From: JANNBN01 sp031385545
GTDB lineage: Bacteria; Actinomycetota; Acidimicrobiia; Acidimicrobiales; JANYDT01
Length of the DNA: 43,946 nucleotides
NCBI GenBank assembly: GCA_031385545.1
Contig: JANNBN010000053.1
Span: 1-43,946 of the forward strand
Direction of reading: 5' to 3'
Shown here: piece by piece, positions 34,054-42,026 of the stretch
Numbering within the stretch: position 1 is the first letter of the stretch
Layout of the letters: the number at the start of each line of letters is the position of its first letter
The notes under the pieces: generated by a model
Databases searched by the model: none
Seen by the model: the letters and a program-made list of their open reading frames with translations, nothing else
What the model was told of the DNA's origin: nothing
Made by a program: the position numbers and the translations under genes

Positions 34054-34086
34054 TCCCCTTGTCAGGCCGAGAGAACTGAGCAATTG

Positions 34087-35019
34087 GTGAACGCCGTTCC
34101 CTCCACTGCCGACCGTACCGGGGAGACCACCGACGCACTGCGCCGGACCTTGGTACGCAAGCAGGGGTGGGCGCGGCGAGCGCCGCTCCTTCCCGCTCTT
34201 GTCTTCACGGTGCTGGTCACCCAGCTGCCGTTTGTCATCACCATCTGGTACTCGCTGAACAGGTGGGACTTCCTCAAACCCGGGAGCTTTTCGTTCACCG
34301 GTCTGTCCAACTACACCAAGCCCTTCGCGGACCCGTTTTTCCGTGAGGCTGCATTACACACGGTCGTGATCGTCGTCGGGACCGTCCTCATCGGTACAGT
34401 GCTCGGCACCACCTTGGCCACCCTGCTGGACCGCAAGTTTCTCGGTCAGGGCGTTGTTCGTACGCTGCTGATCACCCCGTTCCTGATCATGCCGGTGGCG
34501 GCTTCGCTGGTCTGGCGGCACGCGTTCCTCGACGCAACCTACGGGTTCGTCAACTGGCTGCTCTCGCTCGTCGGCGCCGAGCCCGTGGCCTTCACCACTC
34601 GCCATCCGCTGGCTTCGGTCGTTGCGGTCCTTGTGTGGCAATGGACCCCGTTCATGATGCTCATCATTCTCGCCGGCCTGCAGGGCCAGTCCGGTGAAGT
34701 GCTCGAAGCTGCCCGGGTAGACGGTGCTAGCGCATTGCAGACGTTCCGTTCCATCACGTTGCCGCACCTGCGTCCGTACATGGAGCTTGGCGCGCTGCTC
34801 GGATCCATCTACCTGATCCAGACGTTCGACACGGTTGATCAGCTTGCCGGTGGTTCACCTGGCGCCCGCAACATCCCGTATTTCATCTACCAGCGCTCGA
34901 TCGGCGGGGGCTGGAAGTTCGGACAGGCATCCGCCTATGGAGTTGTTGTCGTGATCGCCACCATTGTCATCGCCAACCTCGCATTACGCCTCATCTCGTC
35001 GCTCCTCGAGGACCAATGA
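34087..35019 (+). CDS. smoF: Polyol ABC transporter permease 1 (SmoF-like)
   Basis: 310 residues with six membrane helices of the MalF/UgpA type. The ATPase-docking EAA loop is EVLEAARVDGASALQTFRSITLPHLRP. Other family features: WYSLNRWDF after helix 1 and IYLIQTFDTVDQLAGGSPGARNIPYFIYQRSI (span). GTG 34087 was taken as start; TTG 34084 adjoins it. It follows the binding-protein gene by 33 bases and overlaps the second permease gene by four bases. Confidence 0.9.
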   Translation: MNAVPSTADRTGETTDALRRTLVRKQGWARRAPLLPALVFTVLVTQLPFVITIWYSLNRWDFLKPGSFSFTGLSNYTKPFADPFFREAALHTVVIVVGTVLIGTVLGTTLATLLDRKFLGQGVVRTLLITPFLIMPVAASLVWRHAFLDATYGFVNWLLSLVGAEPVAFTTRHPLASVVAVLVWQWTPFMMLIILAGLQGQSGEVLEAARVDGASALQTFRSITLPHLRPYMELGALLGSIYLIQTFDTVDQLAGGSPGARNIPYFIYQRSIGGGWKFGQASAYGVVVVIATIVIANLALRLISSLLEDQ

Positions 35020-35867
35020 CAACTCGCTCGACTCCGATCAAACGCCGAGTCAACGGGTTGCTGCTCTCCGCGCTGGCGTGGGCCTTGGGGCTGCTGTTCT
35101 TCTTCCCGGTTCTGTGGATGGTGCTCACCTCGTTCAAGACAGAAGTAAGTGCACAGACCGAAGTTCCCAACCTGCGCCTCGACGGTGGCCTGGACCGTTA
35201 CCGCGACATCACGAAGAACGTGCCTGGCACACTGACGTTTCTTAAGGCGTTCACGACGTCGAGCATTGTGGTGGTGCTGTCCACGCTGATCGTCTTGGTG
35301 CTGGCTGTGCCAGCTGCCTATGCGTTGGCCATCCGCCCTATTCCAAAATGGCGAGACGTCTTGCTGTTCTTCATCTCGACGAAGTTCCTGCCGATCGCTG
35401 CCGCCATTCTGCCGATGTACACGATCTCGAAGCGTCTTGGGGTGCTGGACACCAAGGTGCTCATCGTGGTGGTTTACACGTCGATGAATCTGCCGCTGGC
35501 CGTGTGGATGCTCCGGTCGTTCTTTGCCGAGGTGCCACGCGAACTCCTCGAAGCGGCGCAGATCGATGGAGCTGGGCTGCTGGCACGTATCCGGACTGTT
35601 CTGATTCCCATCGTGGCGCCAGGACTGTCGGCGACTGCGTTGCTGTGCTTCATCTTCGCCTGGAACGAGTTTTTCATGGTGGTCAACCTGACCGCCTTCA
35701 ACTCGCAGACCATTCCGATCTGGGTGACAACGATGATCAGCACGCGGGGTCAGTTCCTTGCGAAGCTGTCGGCCGCATCCACGCTGGCGTGCCTGCCCGT
35801 TGTGATTGCGGGATGGGTTGCTCAGAAGCGCCTGGTCCGCGGACTGACCATGGGTGCGGTCAAGTAG
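35016..35867 (+). CDS. smoG: Polyol ABC transporter permease 2 (SmoG-like)
   Basis: 283 residues, six helices of the MalG type, with the EAA loop RELLEAAQIDGAGLLARIRTVLIPIVAPG and LVFFP-like LLFFFPVLWMVLTSFKTE at the start. ATG 35016 overlaps the smoF stop (ATGA). No ATPase gene follows; in actinobacteria a shared MsiK-type ATPase encoded elsewhere often drives such importers, which would explain its absence. Confidence 0.9.
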   Translation: MTTRSTPIKRRVNGLLLSALAWALGLLFFFPVLWMVLTSFKTEVSAQTEVPNLRLDGGLDRYRDITKNVPGTLTFLKAFTTSSIVVVLSTLIVLVLAVPAAYALAIRPIPKWRDVLLFFISTKFLPIAAAILPMYTISKRLGVLDTKVLIVVVYTSMNLPLAVWMLRSFFAEVPRELLEAAQIDGAGLLARIRTVLIPIVAPGLSATALLCFIFAWNEFFMVVNLTAFNSQTIPIWVTTMISTRGQFLAKLSAASTLACLPVVIAGWVAQKRLVRGLTMGAVK

Positions 35868-35981
35868 CGGGTTCGATACGTAGCGGAGCTCGCTAGTCAG
35901 TGCTGCGCTGGAACAGATTGCATGAATCCTGCCTCAGGAGGGTGCGCTCGCGCAGCGCTTCGGGACGTGAGTCCCGGGAGG
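35868..35981. terminator. Inverted-repeat-rich convergent gap
   Basis: Between smoG and a small convergent gene are several inverted repeats: tagcg/cgcta around gagct (35880-35894), and gggac/gtccc around gtga (35961-35974). No U-tract is present. Probably a two-sided transcription end; confidence is low. Confidence 0.35.
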
Positions 35982-36185
35982 TCAGTTGGCTGACGGGACG
36001 ACGTCGGCAAGCAGGGAACGGACGTCGAGCAGGAGGTCGGTGACCTCGTTCGCGGCGACGAGTTCGCGCTTCATCATCTGGGACAAGCCGGCGTCGATCA
36101 TTGACATGGCCTGCGAAAGGTTGACCTGGCTGATCGACAGGTCTGTGTCGCCGTGAGCAACCGGGGTGTCCTGAATCGTCTGCAT
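35982..36185 (-). CDS. Small orphan protein of 67 residues
   Basis: The product is amphipathic and mostly helical: DLSISQVNLSQAMSMIDAGL and EVTDLLLDVRSLLADVVPSA (spans). No membrane helix, no known motif. A TAGGTT box lies nine bases before ATG 36185, which supports expression from a nearly leaderless transcript. It is convergent with the polyol transporter genes. I do not recognise it. Confidence 0.5.
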   Translation of the reverse strand: MQTIQDTPVAHGDTDLSISQVNLSQAMSMIDAGLSQMMKRELVAANEVTDLLLDVRSLLADVVPSAN

Positions 36186-36280
36186 TACTGAATGAACCTA
36201 GCCGACCTCCGCCGCTACGAGATGAGTCATACGGATGAAACGGCGCGATTTGCTGTTTCCAGATGATGAACTCTGGCAAC

Positions 36281-36330
36281 CCGAGCGGACCTGCGCGAAG
36301 TAGCGGATCGGACTGACCCGAGCGATGCAA
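36281..36330 (+). repeat. Diverged copy of the dispersed element
   Basis: ccgagcgg, then gcggatcggactgacccgag, then gatgcaa. The 20-base middle matches the imuB element (1288-1306) at about 16 positions. It lies in the gap before the PAP2 gene end. Confidence 0.4.
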
Positions 36331-36344
36331 GCCAGTGGGCACGC

Positions 36345-36917
36345 CTAGATGCGAACGAAACGGCGGATGAGCGTCCCCACAGCCAGACCGACACCGACTC
36401 CGCCGATGACATCAGACGCGTGGTGCATGCGCACGTGCACCCGGCTGGAGGCCACGACACCGGCGGCGGCCCACAGCACCGGTGCGGGGATGGGCGACGT
36501 TTCGGACAGCAGCACAGCAGCGGTGACTGCCGACGTGCAGTGACCGCTGGGAAACGAACTTGTTGACGGATGGCGGATGGCGTGTCGATTGGCTTGTCGA
36601 TCGGCATTCCTGGCCACGCTGGATTCCAGCGCGTCCCGGTCTGGGCGAGAGCGTTTGAACAGCCGCTTCAAGCCCTGGTTCACGATGAGGCTCTCGAAGG
36701 CCAGTGCAGCGCCCATACGAATCAGGGCACGGCCGTGGCGTGGCGAACCGCCGAGCGCCGGAACTGCCGCAAAGAGCATCCACACGACGCCGAAGTCGCC
36801 AACTTCTGACGCCGTGAGAGCAACACGAGCCATGACGGGGTTGGCTCGGAACCGTTCCCACTGCTGATCCACCAGGCCGTCGAACGTGTCGACTGCCCGC
36901 GGCAGGCCGATCGGCAT
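36345..36917 (-). CDS. PAP2-family membrane phosphatase
   Basis: 190 residues with about four to five membrane helices. All three phosphatase signatures are present: KRSRPDRD (88-95), PSGH in SFPSGHCTSA (123-126) and SRVHVRMHHASD (158-169), giving the catalytic His pair. Likely substrates are lipid phosphates such as phosphatidate or undecaprenyl pyrophosphate. The ATG overlaps the nuclease stop by one base (TGATG), so it is coupled to that gene, although the functional link is not obvious. Confidence 0.88.
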   Translation of the reverse strand: MPIGLPRAVDTFDGLVDQQWERFRANPVMARVALTASEVGDFGVVWMLFAAVPALGGSPRHGRALIRMGAALAFESLIVNQGLKRLFKRSRPDRDALESSVARNADRQANRHAIRHPSTSSFPSGHCTSAVTAAVLLSETSPIPAPVLWAAAGVVASSRVHVRMHHASDVIGGVGVGLAVGTLIRRFVRI

Positions 36918-37828
36918 CAGAGGGTGACTTCGACCGGCGCCGAATCGCCCGAGTCCATCTGCAGCTCGTGATCCTGCTGCGCTGAGAGCGATGCCGCATA
37001 CGCGGGAAAGGGCGCAGAGGCCGCGAGATCAACTTCGCGCCGCGGAGCCTGTGACGGGTCGCCGCCGAACGCCGGGCACCACGCCTTGTACGAGCACCAG
37101 TCACACAGACGGCTTGGTTTCGGGCGGAAGTCTTCTCGTTCGCATGCCTTTTCGACTGCTTTCCAGATTGCACCGGTGCGGATCTGTAGGCCGCGGATGG
37201 ATTGGTCGGTCGGCTCGGTGACGATGCGCATGGGTTCCGACAGATACAGCAGCTGGACCTGGGTCGGGCGCCGTCCGAGCACCTTCTCGCACAAAAAGGC
37301 GTAGAAGTGAACACCGCCGAGCTTGGACGATTCGAAATTGATGCGTGGCACCTTGCCCGTTTTGTAGTCCACCACGATGAGGTTGCCGTGCTCGTCTTCG
37401 TCCAGACGGTCGATGATGCCGCGCATACGAAGCGAACCGACGTCGACTTCGAGCTTCATCTCCAAGCCGATAGGCCGGATTCGCGTGGGGTCTTCAAGTT
37501 GGAAGTACTTGTGGAGCAGCAACTGGGAGTCCTGATGGAACGCGATTTCCTCTTCGGGAGTTGCGAACGTGAGGTCGGCGTATTCCGGACCGCCAAGCAC
37601 TTCTGGTGTGGCCTGCGTGAGACATGCGAGCGCTGTCTCGATCGTGCGGAGGTGCGGCGCGTGCTCGAAAAGGAGCTCGAGCGCCCGGTGGACGAGCGTG
37701 CCTTTGGCAGCCCAGATGGTGGGCGGTTCAGGAACCCGGTCGATTGCCGAGAACCGGAACGCAAGCGCACAGTCCTTGAACGAGGCCACCTTTGACGGTG
37801 ACAGCGATGCAGGTAGGGGAAACGCCAT
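36917..37828 (-). CDS. Stand-alone RecB-like PD-(D/E)XK nuclease with an Fe-S cluster
   Basis: 303 residues. Nuclease core: KGTLVHRALE (His47), GLE (123), GIIDRLDE (D140) and VVDYKTGK (D154, K156). Four cysteines fit the AddB/Cas4-type [4Fe-4S] staple: C20 in FKDCALAFRF, and C242, C245 and C251 in CDWCSYKAWC. The architecture is that of small RecB-family exonucleases found in actinobacteria; it lacks a helicase. ATG 37828 is preceded by TACCCT at leaderless spacing. The PAP2 gene follows with a one-base overlap. No cas genes are near, so Cas4 function is unlikely. Confidence 0.87.
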   Translation of the reverse strand: MAFPLPASLSPSKVASFKDCALAFRFSAIDRVPEPPTIWAAKGTLVHRALELLFEHAPHLRTIETALACLTQATPEVLGGPEYADLTFATPEEEIAFHQDSQLLLHKYFQLEDPTRIRPIGLEMKLEVDVGSLRMRGIIDRLDEDEHGNLIVVDYKTGKVPRINFESSKLGGVHFYAFLCEKVLGRRPTQVQLLYLSEPMRIVTEPTDQSIRGLQIRTGAIWKAVEKACEREDFRPKPSRLCDWCSYKAWCPAFGGDPSQAPRREVDLAASAPFPAYAASLSAQQDHELQMDSGDSAPVEVTL

Positions 37829-37834
37829 GGGCCC

Positions 37835-37840
37835 AGGGTA
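37835..37840 (-). promoter_or_regulatory. -10 box (TACCCT), leaderless promoter
   Basis: On the minus strand TACCCT is followed by six bases and ATG 37828. Confidence 0.6.
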
Positions 37841-37982
37841 CTCACGGCGTATGACAGTCAACGATGACCGGTAGGCCGACAACACAATCGGTCACAAGCG
37901 GCCAGCCGGCTGAGGGGGTTCTGAGCCTGCACCGCCACGACTCGGACGTCCGGATGGCAGCATGGACGGATGGGAGCATGGG

Positions 37983-38053
37983 CAGGTAAAGGTGCTGATC
38001 GTCAGGTAAAGGTTCTCAGGGTGAGGTTGCTCAGGTGAAGGTGCTCATTGTCG
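37983..38053 (+). repeat. Repeated copies of the response-regulator gene start
   Basis: The gene begins caggtgaaggtgctcattgtc (38032-38052, quoted in part as caggtgaaggtgctc). A near copy, caggtaaaggtgctgat, lies at 37983-37999, and a shorter one, caggtaaaggttctcagg, at 38003-38020. Copy 1 would encode VKVLIV like the true N-terminus but has no start codon in place. Confidence 0.65.
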
Positions 38054-38715
38054 AAGACGAGGTTTCGCTGGCCGAAGGGCTGCGCGACGGGTTGACAGCC
38101 GAAGGCTATGCCGTGGTGCTGGCGCACGACGGCGACGCGGGTTTCGAGCTTGGCGGAGACCGCAGCTTCGACGCCATCGTCCTTGACATCATGTTGCCGA
38201 AGCGAAACGGCTACAGGGTCTGCCGCGATCTTCGTCAAGCCGGCGTGCGGACGCCCGTTCTGATGCTGACCGCCAAGGACGGCGAGCTCGACGAAGCGGA
38301 AGCGCTGGACATCGGGGCCGACGACTTTCTGCGCAAACCGTTCAGCTTCGTGGTGCTCGACGCGCGCCTACGTGCACTGCATCGTCGCGGCGGCGTAACC
38401 GAGACCACCCCAGAAACCGAGCAGCTCCGGTTGGGCGATGTCCAAGTGGATCTGCGGTCCCGCCGCTGCCACCGGGGTACCGCCGAAGTCAGTCTCACCA
38501 ATCGCGAACTGGATCTGCTGGTTGCCCTCATACGCAACGCCGGATCCATCGCAACGAAGGCAGAACTGCTCACCACCGTGTGGGGTGCGGAGTTCGACGG
38601 TGACCCGAACATCATCGAGGTCTACATCGGGTACCTGCGGCGCAAGGTCGACACGCCGTTCAACCGGAACTCTATCCAAACCGTCCGTGGTCACGGATAC
38701 CGAATGGATGCCTGA
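38035..38715 (+). CDS. OmpR-family response regulator
   Basis: 226 residues. Receiver domain 1-118 with acidic pocket at residues 7-9, phosphoacceptor D51 (IVLDIMLPKRNGY), LTAKD and the conserved Lys in LRKPF. The C-terminal winged helix (about 128-226) has the typical LTNRELDLLVALIRNAG and VEVYIGYLRRK-like VYIGYLRRKVDTPF, ending VRGHGYRMDA. GTG 38035 is the start by homology (MKVLIVEDE). It is coupled to the sensor kinase by a TGATG overlap. Regulon unknown; an amidase gene follows in the same direction. Confidence 0.92.
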   Translation: MKVLIVEDEVSLAEGLRDGLTAEGYAVVLAHDGDAGFELGGDRSFDAIVLDIMLPKRNGYRVCRDLRQAGVRTPVLMLTAKDGELDEAEALDIGADDFLRKPFSFVVLDARLRALHRRGGVTETTPETEQLRLGDVQVDLRSRRCHRGTAEVSLTNRELDLLVALIRNAGSIATKAELLTTVWGAEFDGDPNIIEVYIGYLRRKVDTPFNRNSIQTVRGHGYRMDA

Positions 38716-40088
38716 TGCGCGAGTGGGCGCAATCCGTACGTGGACGTACAATTCTGTTCGGGACGCTCGTCGTTGCATTGTTTCTGTTCGTGGCCGGCCT
38801 CACCTTCGACTCGACCGCGCGCAAGACAAGGCTGAACGAGCTGGAACGAGCTGCCCTCGAACAGTTGGAAAGCACCTGCTCGGTGGTGAAAAGCTCGGTG
38901 CCCTACCCGCTTCCGACACCGCGAGATTCGCTGCTGTTGGTCCAGATGGTGGCGGCCGACGGATCTGTCATCTCGTCGAGCGCCAACGTGATGGATATGG
39001 ACACGGCATTCGCCACACCCCCCGCGGATTCGATCCCCGTTTCGGCGCCGATCAAGGCGCGCACAACCATTGACGGCGGGCAGTATCTGCTTGTCGGGCG
39101 CAGTGTGACCCAGGAGCGGGCGGCGCCGACGGTGTATGTGGCAGCACCACTGTCGGACGTGGACCGGCTCTCACAGTCCTTGCGGCGCCAGTTGCTGTGG
39201 TGGTCGCCGGTGTTCCTCCTGTGCACTGCGCTGGGAATGGCTGCAGTTGTCTCGCGGTCGTTGCGACCGGTCGAACTGATGCGTCGACGAGTCGCATCGA
39301 TCGAAGCATCAGATCTGTCCGGACGCGTCGACGAACCTGGGTCGAACGACGAACTTGCCCGGTTGGCCCGCACCATGAACCAGATGCTGGATCGTCTCAG
39401 CCTGTCGTCCGAACGACAGCAGCGGTTCGTTTCGGACGCGTCGCATGAGCTACGCACCCCGCTTGCCGTGATGCGAACTCGGCTCGAGGTCGGGCTCCGC
39501 AATCCCACGAGCACGGACTGGCCTGTGGTGTCACGGACACTCCTCGACCAGAGTGTGCGCATGGAGCGACTCGTGGAGAACCTCCTCACACTTGCCAAGG
39601 GCAACAGGGCAGAAGCGCTGACGCAGCCGGTCGACCTCGACGAATGTGTTCGGGTGCGAATCTCCGACATGCGCGTCGTGCATCCGAGCATTTCGTTCGA
39701 TCTGTCTCGCGTTTCGGCGGGTCGGGTCGCCGGTGATCCTGACGAATTGGCCCGAGCAGTGCAGAACCTGTTGGACAACGCCGCCGCACATGCTCGCCAC
39801 CGCGTTCAAGTCAGCCTGTTCACGGGTGGCACCGGCGGCGCGGCCGAAGTTGAACTGGCCGTCGAGGACGACGGACCGGGGATCGATCCCGATGAACGTG
39901 AACGGGTCTTCGGTAGGTTCACTCGACTGGACTCGGCTCGGACCTCATCCGCTGGTGGCGCTGGTCTCGGCCTCGCCATCACAGCCGACATCGTTGCCCG
40001 CCATCGCGGAACCGTCGCGTTCGAAGATCCCGTCGGCATGGGCGGCGCACGTGCGGTGATCCGGTTCCCGGCCGTGACACCATCCTGA
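38715..40088 (+). CDS. Sensor histidine kinase
   Basis: 457 residues. Membrane helices at about 12-31 and 156-177 flank an extracytoplasmic sensor of roughly 120 residues without a clear domain match. A HAMP domain follows (SRSLRPVELMRRRVASIEASDLSGRV), then the dimerisation helix with phospho-acceptor H244 in SDASHELRTPLAVM, and the ATPase part: N box LLDNAAAHA, G1 EDDGPGID, F box RVFGRFTRLD and G2 GGAGLGLAI. All catalytic boxes are intact. Signal unknown. Partner of the upstream OmpR regulator. Confidence 0.92.
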   Translation: MREWAQSVRGRTILFGTLVVALFLFVAGLTFDSTARKTRLNELERAALEQLESTCSVVKSSVPYPLPTPRDSLLLVQMVAADGSVISSSANVMDMDTAFATPPADSIPVSAPIKARTTIDGGQYLLVGRSVTQERAAPTVYVAAPLSDVDRLSQSLRRQLLWWSPVFLLCTALGMAAVVSRSLRPVELMRRRVASIEASDLSGRVDEPGSNDELARLARTMNQMLDRLSLSSERQQRFVSDASHELRTPLAVMRTRLEVGLRNPTSTDWPVVSRTLLDQSVRMERLVENLLTLAKGNRAEALTQPVDLDECVRVRISDMRVVHPSISFDLSRVSAGRVAGDPDELARAVQNLLDNAAAHARHRVQVSLFTGGTGGAAEVELAVEDDGPGIDPDERERVFGRFTRLDSARTSSAGGAGLGLAITADIVARHRGTVAFEDPVGMGGARAVIRFPAVTPS

Positions 40089-40127
40089 ATGGGCATCGGC
40101 TCCCCGGGAACTGATAGGACGGCTGAC

Positions 40128-41588
40128 ATGACAGCTGCACGAATCGCTCCCTCCGCATCGGGTTCAACTCCGAGCCCGTGGCAGGGCGATGCCTGTTCGC
40201 TCGTCGACGCGTTTAGGGCCGGGGCCCACCACCCGACGGATGAGCTGCACGCCGTGTTGCAGGCCATCGACGCCAGTAGCCTCAACGCCTTTTCGCACCT
40301 CGCCCCGGAACAGGTATTGGCGGAGGCGAAGCGCGCAGACGTCTCGCTTCCGTTCGGTGGTGTGCCCATGGGTGTGAAGGAATTGGACCGTGTCAGGGGC
40401 TGGCCGTACACCGAGGCATCGGTCCCGTTGTCTGATCGCGTGTCCGAGGTTTCGTCGACCCAGGTTGATCGGCTGCGTATGGCGGGTGCGGCCCTGGTCG
40501 GCCTCACCACGGCATCGGAATTCGGCGGTGTCAACCTCACCCGGACCGTGCTCAACGGGGCAACGCTCAACCCGTGGAACCCGGAACGAACCCCGGGCGG
40601 TTCATCAGGTGGCTCTGCCGCAGCAGTGGCCGGTGGGGTTGTCACACTGGCAACGGCTGGCGACGGCGGCGGTTCGATCCGCATCCCGGCAGGTTTCTGC
40701 GGCCTGGTGGGTCTGAAGTGCACATACGGCCGCATCCCGAAGGGGCCAAGCGCGCCGATGGGCAACTTCACCGCTGTCAAAGGGTGCGTCAGTCGGTCTG
40801 TGCGAGACACCGCACGCTGGCTCGACGTCACAAACGGCCACGACGCTCACGACATGTTCAGCCTGCCGCGCGTCGATGGTTGGGAACGCAACCTTGGTAC
40901 GTACACAGACGATCTGGCAGGTCTGCGGGCTGCCGTGCTCATGGACTTCGGGGGGGCCTATGTTGCCCCTGAAGCCGAGCAGCAGATCCGGTTTGCGGCA
41001 GACCTTGTGGTTACCGGCCTTGGTCTGCGGCTCGTCGACGTGGACGCGACGCTGCCGAGCATGGGTACGGCCTGGAGCCTTTCCGGACTGATCGACATCT
41101 ACGCCGAGCTGGGGGAGCGCTGGCCGGCGTGCGCGGATGATCTCACCCCCGAGATCCGATTCGGACTGCAATGGGCCGACGGGAAGTACACCATGGCGAG
41201 CCGTATCAAGATGGAAGCTCGCAGGGTCGCGTTGAACAACGCGATGGCGCAGCTCTTCTCGCAGGTCGACGTGATCCTGACTGCTTCCAACCCCGATGTC
41301 GCGTTCGGTGCCGACGGGCCGCTCCCGTCGGTGTTCGGCGGGAAGGAGGTCGGTGGCTGGAACAACGGTCGCCTCACGGCGCCGTCCAACCTTTACGGCA
41401 ACCCGGCGATCGCCATCCCGGCCGGTACAGTCGGCGGTCTTCCCGTCAGCCTGCAGGCGATCGCTTCCCATCATCGTGAGGCCCTGCTGCTGGATATTGC
41501 GCTGCATGTCGAACGCACGATGCCGTGGGCGTTGACCGCCCCGATGCCACTCTCGCGTCCTGATGTTGTCGTGCGTCAGCCGGGCTGA
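40128..41588 (+). CDS. Amidase-signature family hydrolase
   Basis: 486 residues. The Ser-cisSer-Lys triad is in place: Lys in GVPMGVKELD, Ser in TPGGSSGGSAAAVAGG, and nucleophile Ser in GDGGGSIRIPAGFCGLVGLK. The product is cytoplasmic and could act on an amide such as an acyl-amide or carbamoyl compound; substrate unknown. ATG 40089 directly follows the kinase stop and would add 13 residues; ATG 40128, with AGGA upstream, is where conserved sequence starts soon after. The 3' end overlaps the convergent thioredoxin-like gene by 13 bases. Confidence 0.87.
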   Translation: MTAARIAPSASGSTPSPWQGDACSLVDAFRAGAHHPTDELHAVLQAIDASSLNAFSHLAPEQVLAEAKRADVSLPFGGVPMGVKELDRVRGWPYTEASVPLSDRVSEVSSTQVDRLRMAGAALVGLTTASEFGGVNLTRTVLNGATLNPWNPERTPGGSSGGSAAAVAGGVVTLATAGDGGGSIRIPAGFCGLVGLKCTYGRIPKGPSAPMGNFTAVKGCVSRSVRDTARWLDVTNGHDAHDMFSLPRVDGWERNLGTYTDDLAGLRAAVLMDFGGAYVAPEAEQQIRFAADLVVTGLGLRLVDVDATLPSMGTAWSLSGLIDIYAELGERWPACADDLTPEIRFGLQWADGKYTMASRIKMEARRVALNNAMAQLFSQVDVILTASNPDVAFGADGPLPSVFGGKEVGGWNNGRLTAPSNLYGNPAIAIPAGTVGGLPVSLQAIASHHREALLLDIALHVERTMPWALTAPMPLSRPDVVVRQPG

Positions 41589-42025
41589 TGCGCCTCGGGC
41601 GGCGGAGTCGATCCAGGTTCGCGCAATTCGGCCATCGCCGCCCACAGGTCGGTTGCGCTGACCGGACCGACGAATGCCTTGCGAACTTCGCCGTCGGCAT
41701 CGGCCAGCACTGTGGTGGGCACTGAGTCGATCGCGTACCGTTCGTGCAGGACCTTGTGCGTCTGGAACGATGCAACGAGAACGGCAACATCGGCTGAACC
41801 CAGCATTTCGACCTTGGGGATGAGGTCAGCGCACGTGTGGCACGTCTCCGACACGAACAGCACAGCCAGCCACGGTGCGCCAGACCGGGGGAAATCAGCG
41901 CGATCTAGCTGCTGCGGTGGACCGGTACGAGCTTGTGTCGGCGGTTCCGGGCGTCGTGAGCGCATCGTCACCGCCACCAGGGTTACCAGTGCAGCGATCA
42001 GCGCCGCGACGGACACGGACTGCAT
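41576..42025 (-). CDS. Membrane-anchored thioredoxin-like protein
   Basis: 149 residues from ATG 42025. An N-terminal helix (about 3-20, SVSVAALIAALVTLVAVTM) anchors a thioredoxin-like domain with LAVLFVSETCHTCADLIPKV (CxxC: C-H-T-C) and a cis-Pro in IDSVPTTVLADADG. It probably exchanges or reads dithiols outside the membrane. The ATG lies one base past the stop of the alpha/beta hydrolase gene, so the two are co-translated. The 3' end overlaps the amidase gene on the other strand. Confidence 0.8.
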   Translation of the reverse strand: MQSVSVAALIAALVTLVAVTMRSRRPEPPTQARTGPPQQLDRADFPRSGAPWLAVLFVSETCHTCADLIPKVEMLGSADVAVLVASFQTHKVLHERYAIDSVPTTVLADADGEVRKAFVGPVSATDLWAAMAELREPGSTPPPEAHQPG

Positions 42026-42026
42026 G

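Noticed and set aside
36917..37828. Cas4 nuclease of a CRISPR system
   Set aside because: The Cys pattern and nuclease core look Cas4-like, but the protein is longer than Cas4, no cas1/cas2 or repeat-spacer array is present, and the neighbours are housekeeping genes.
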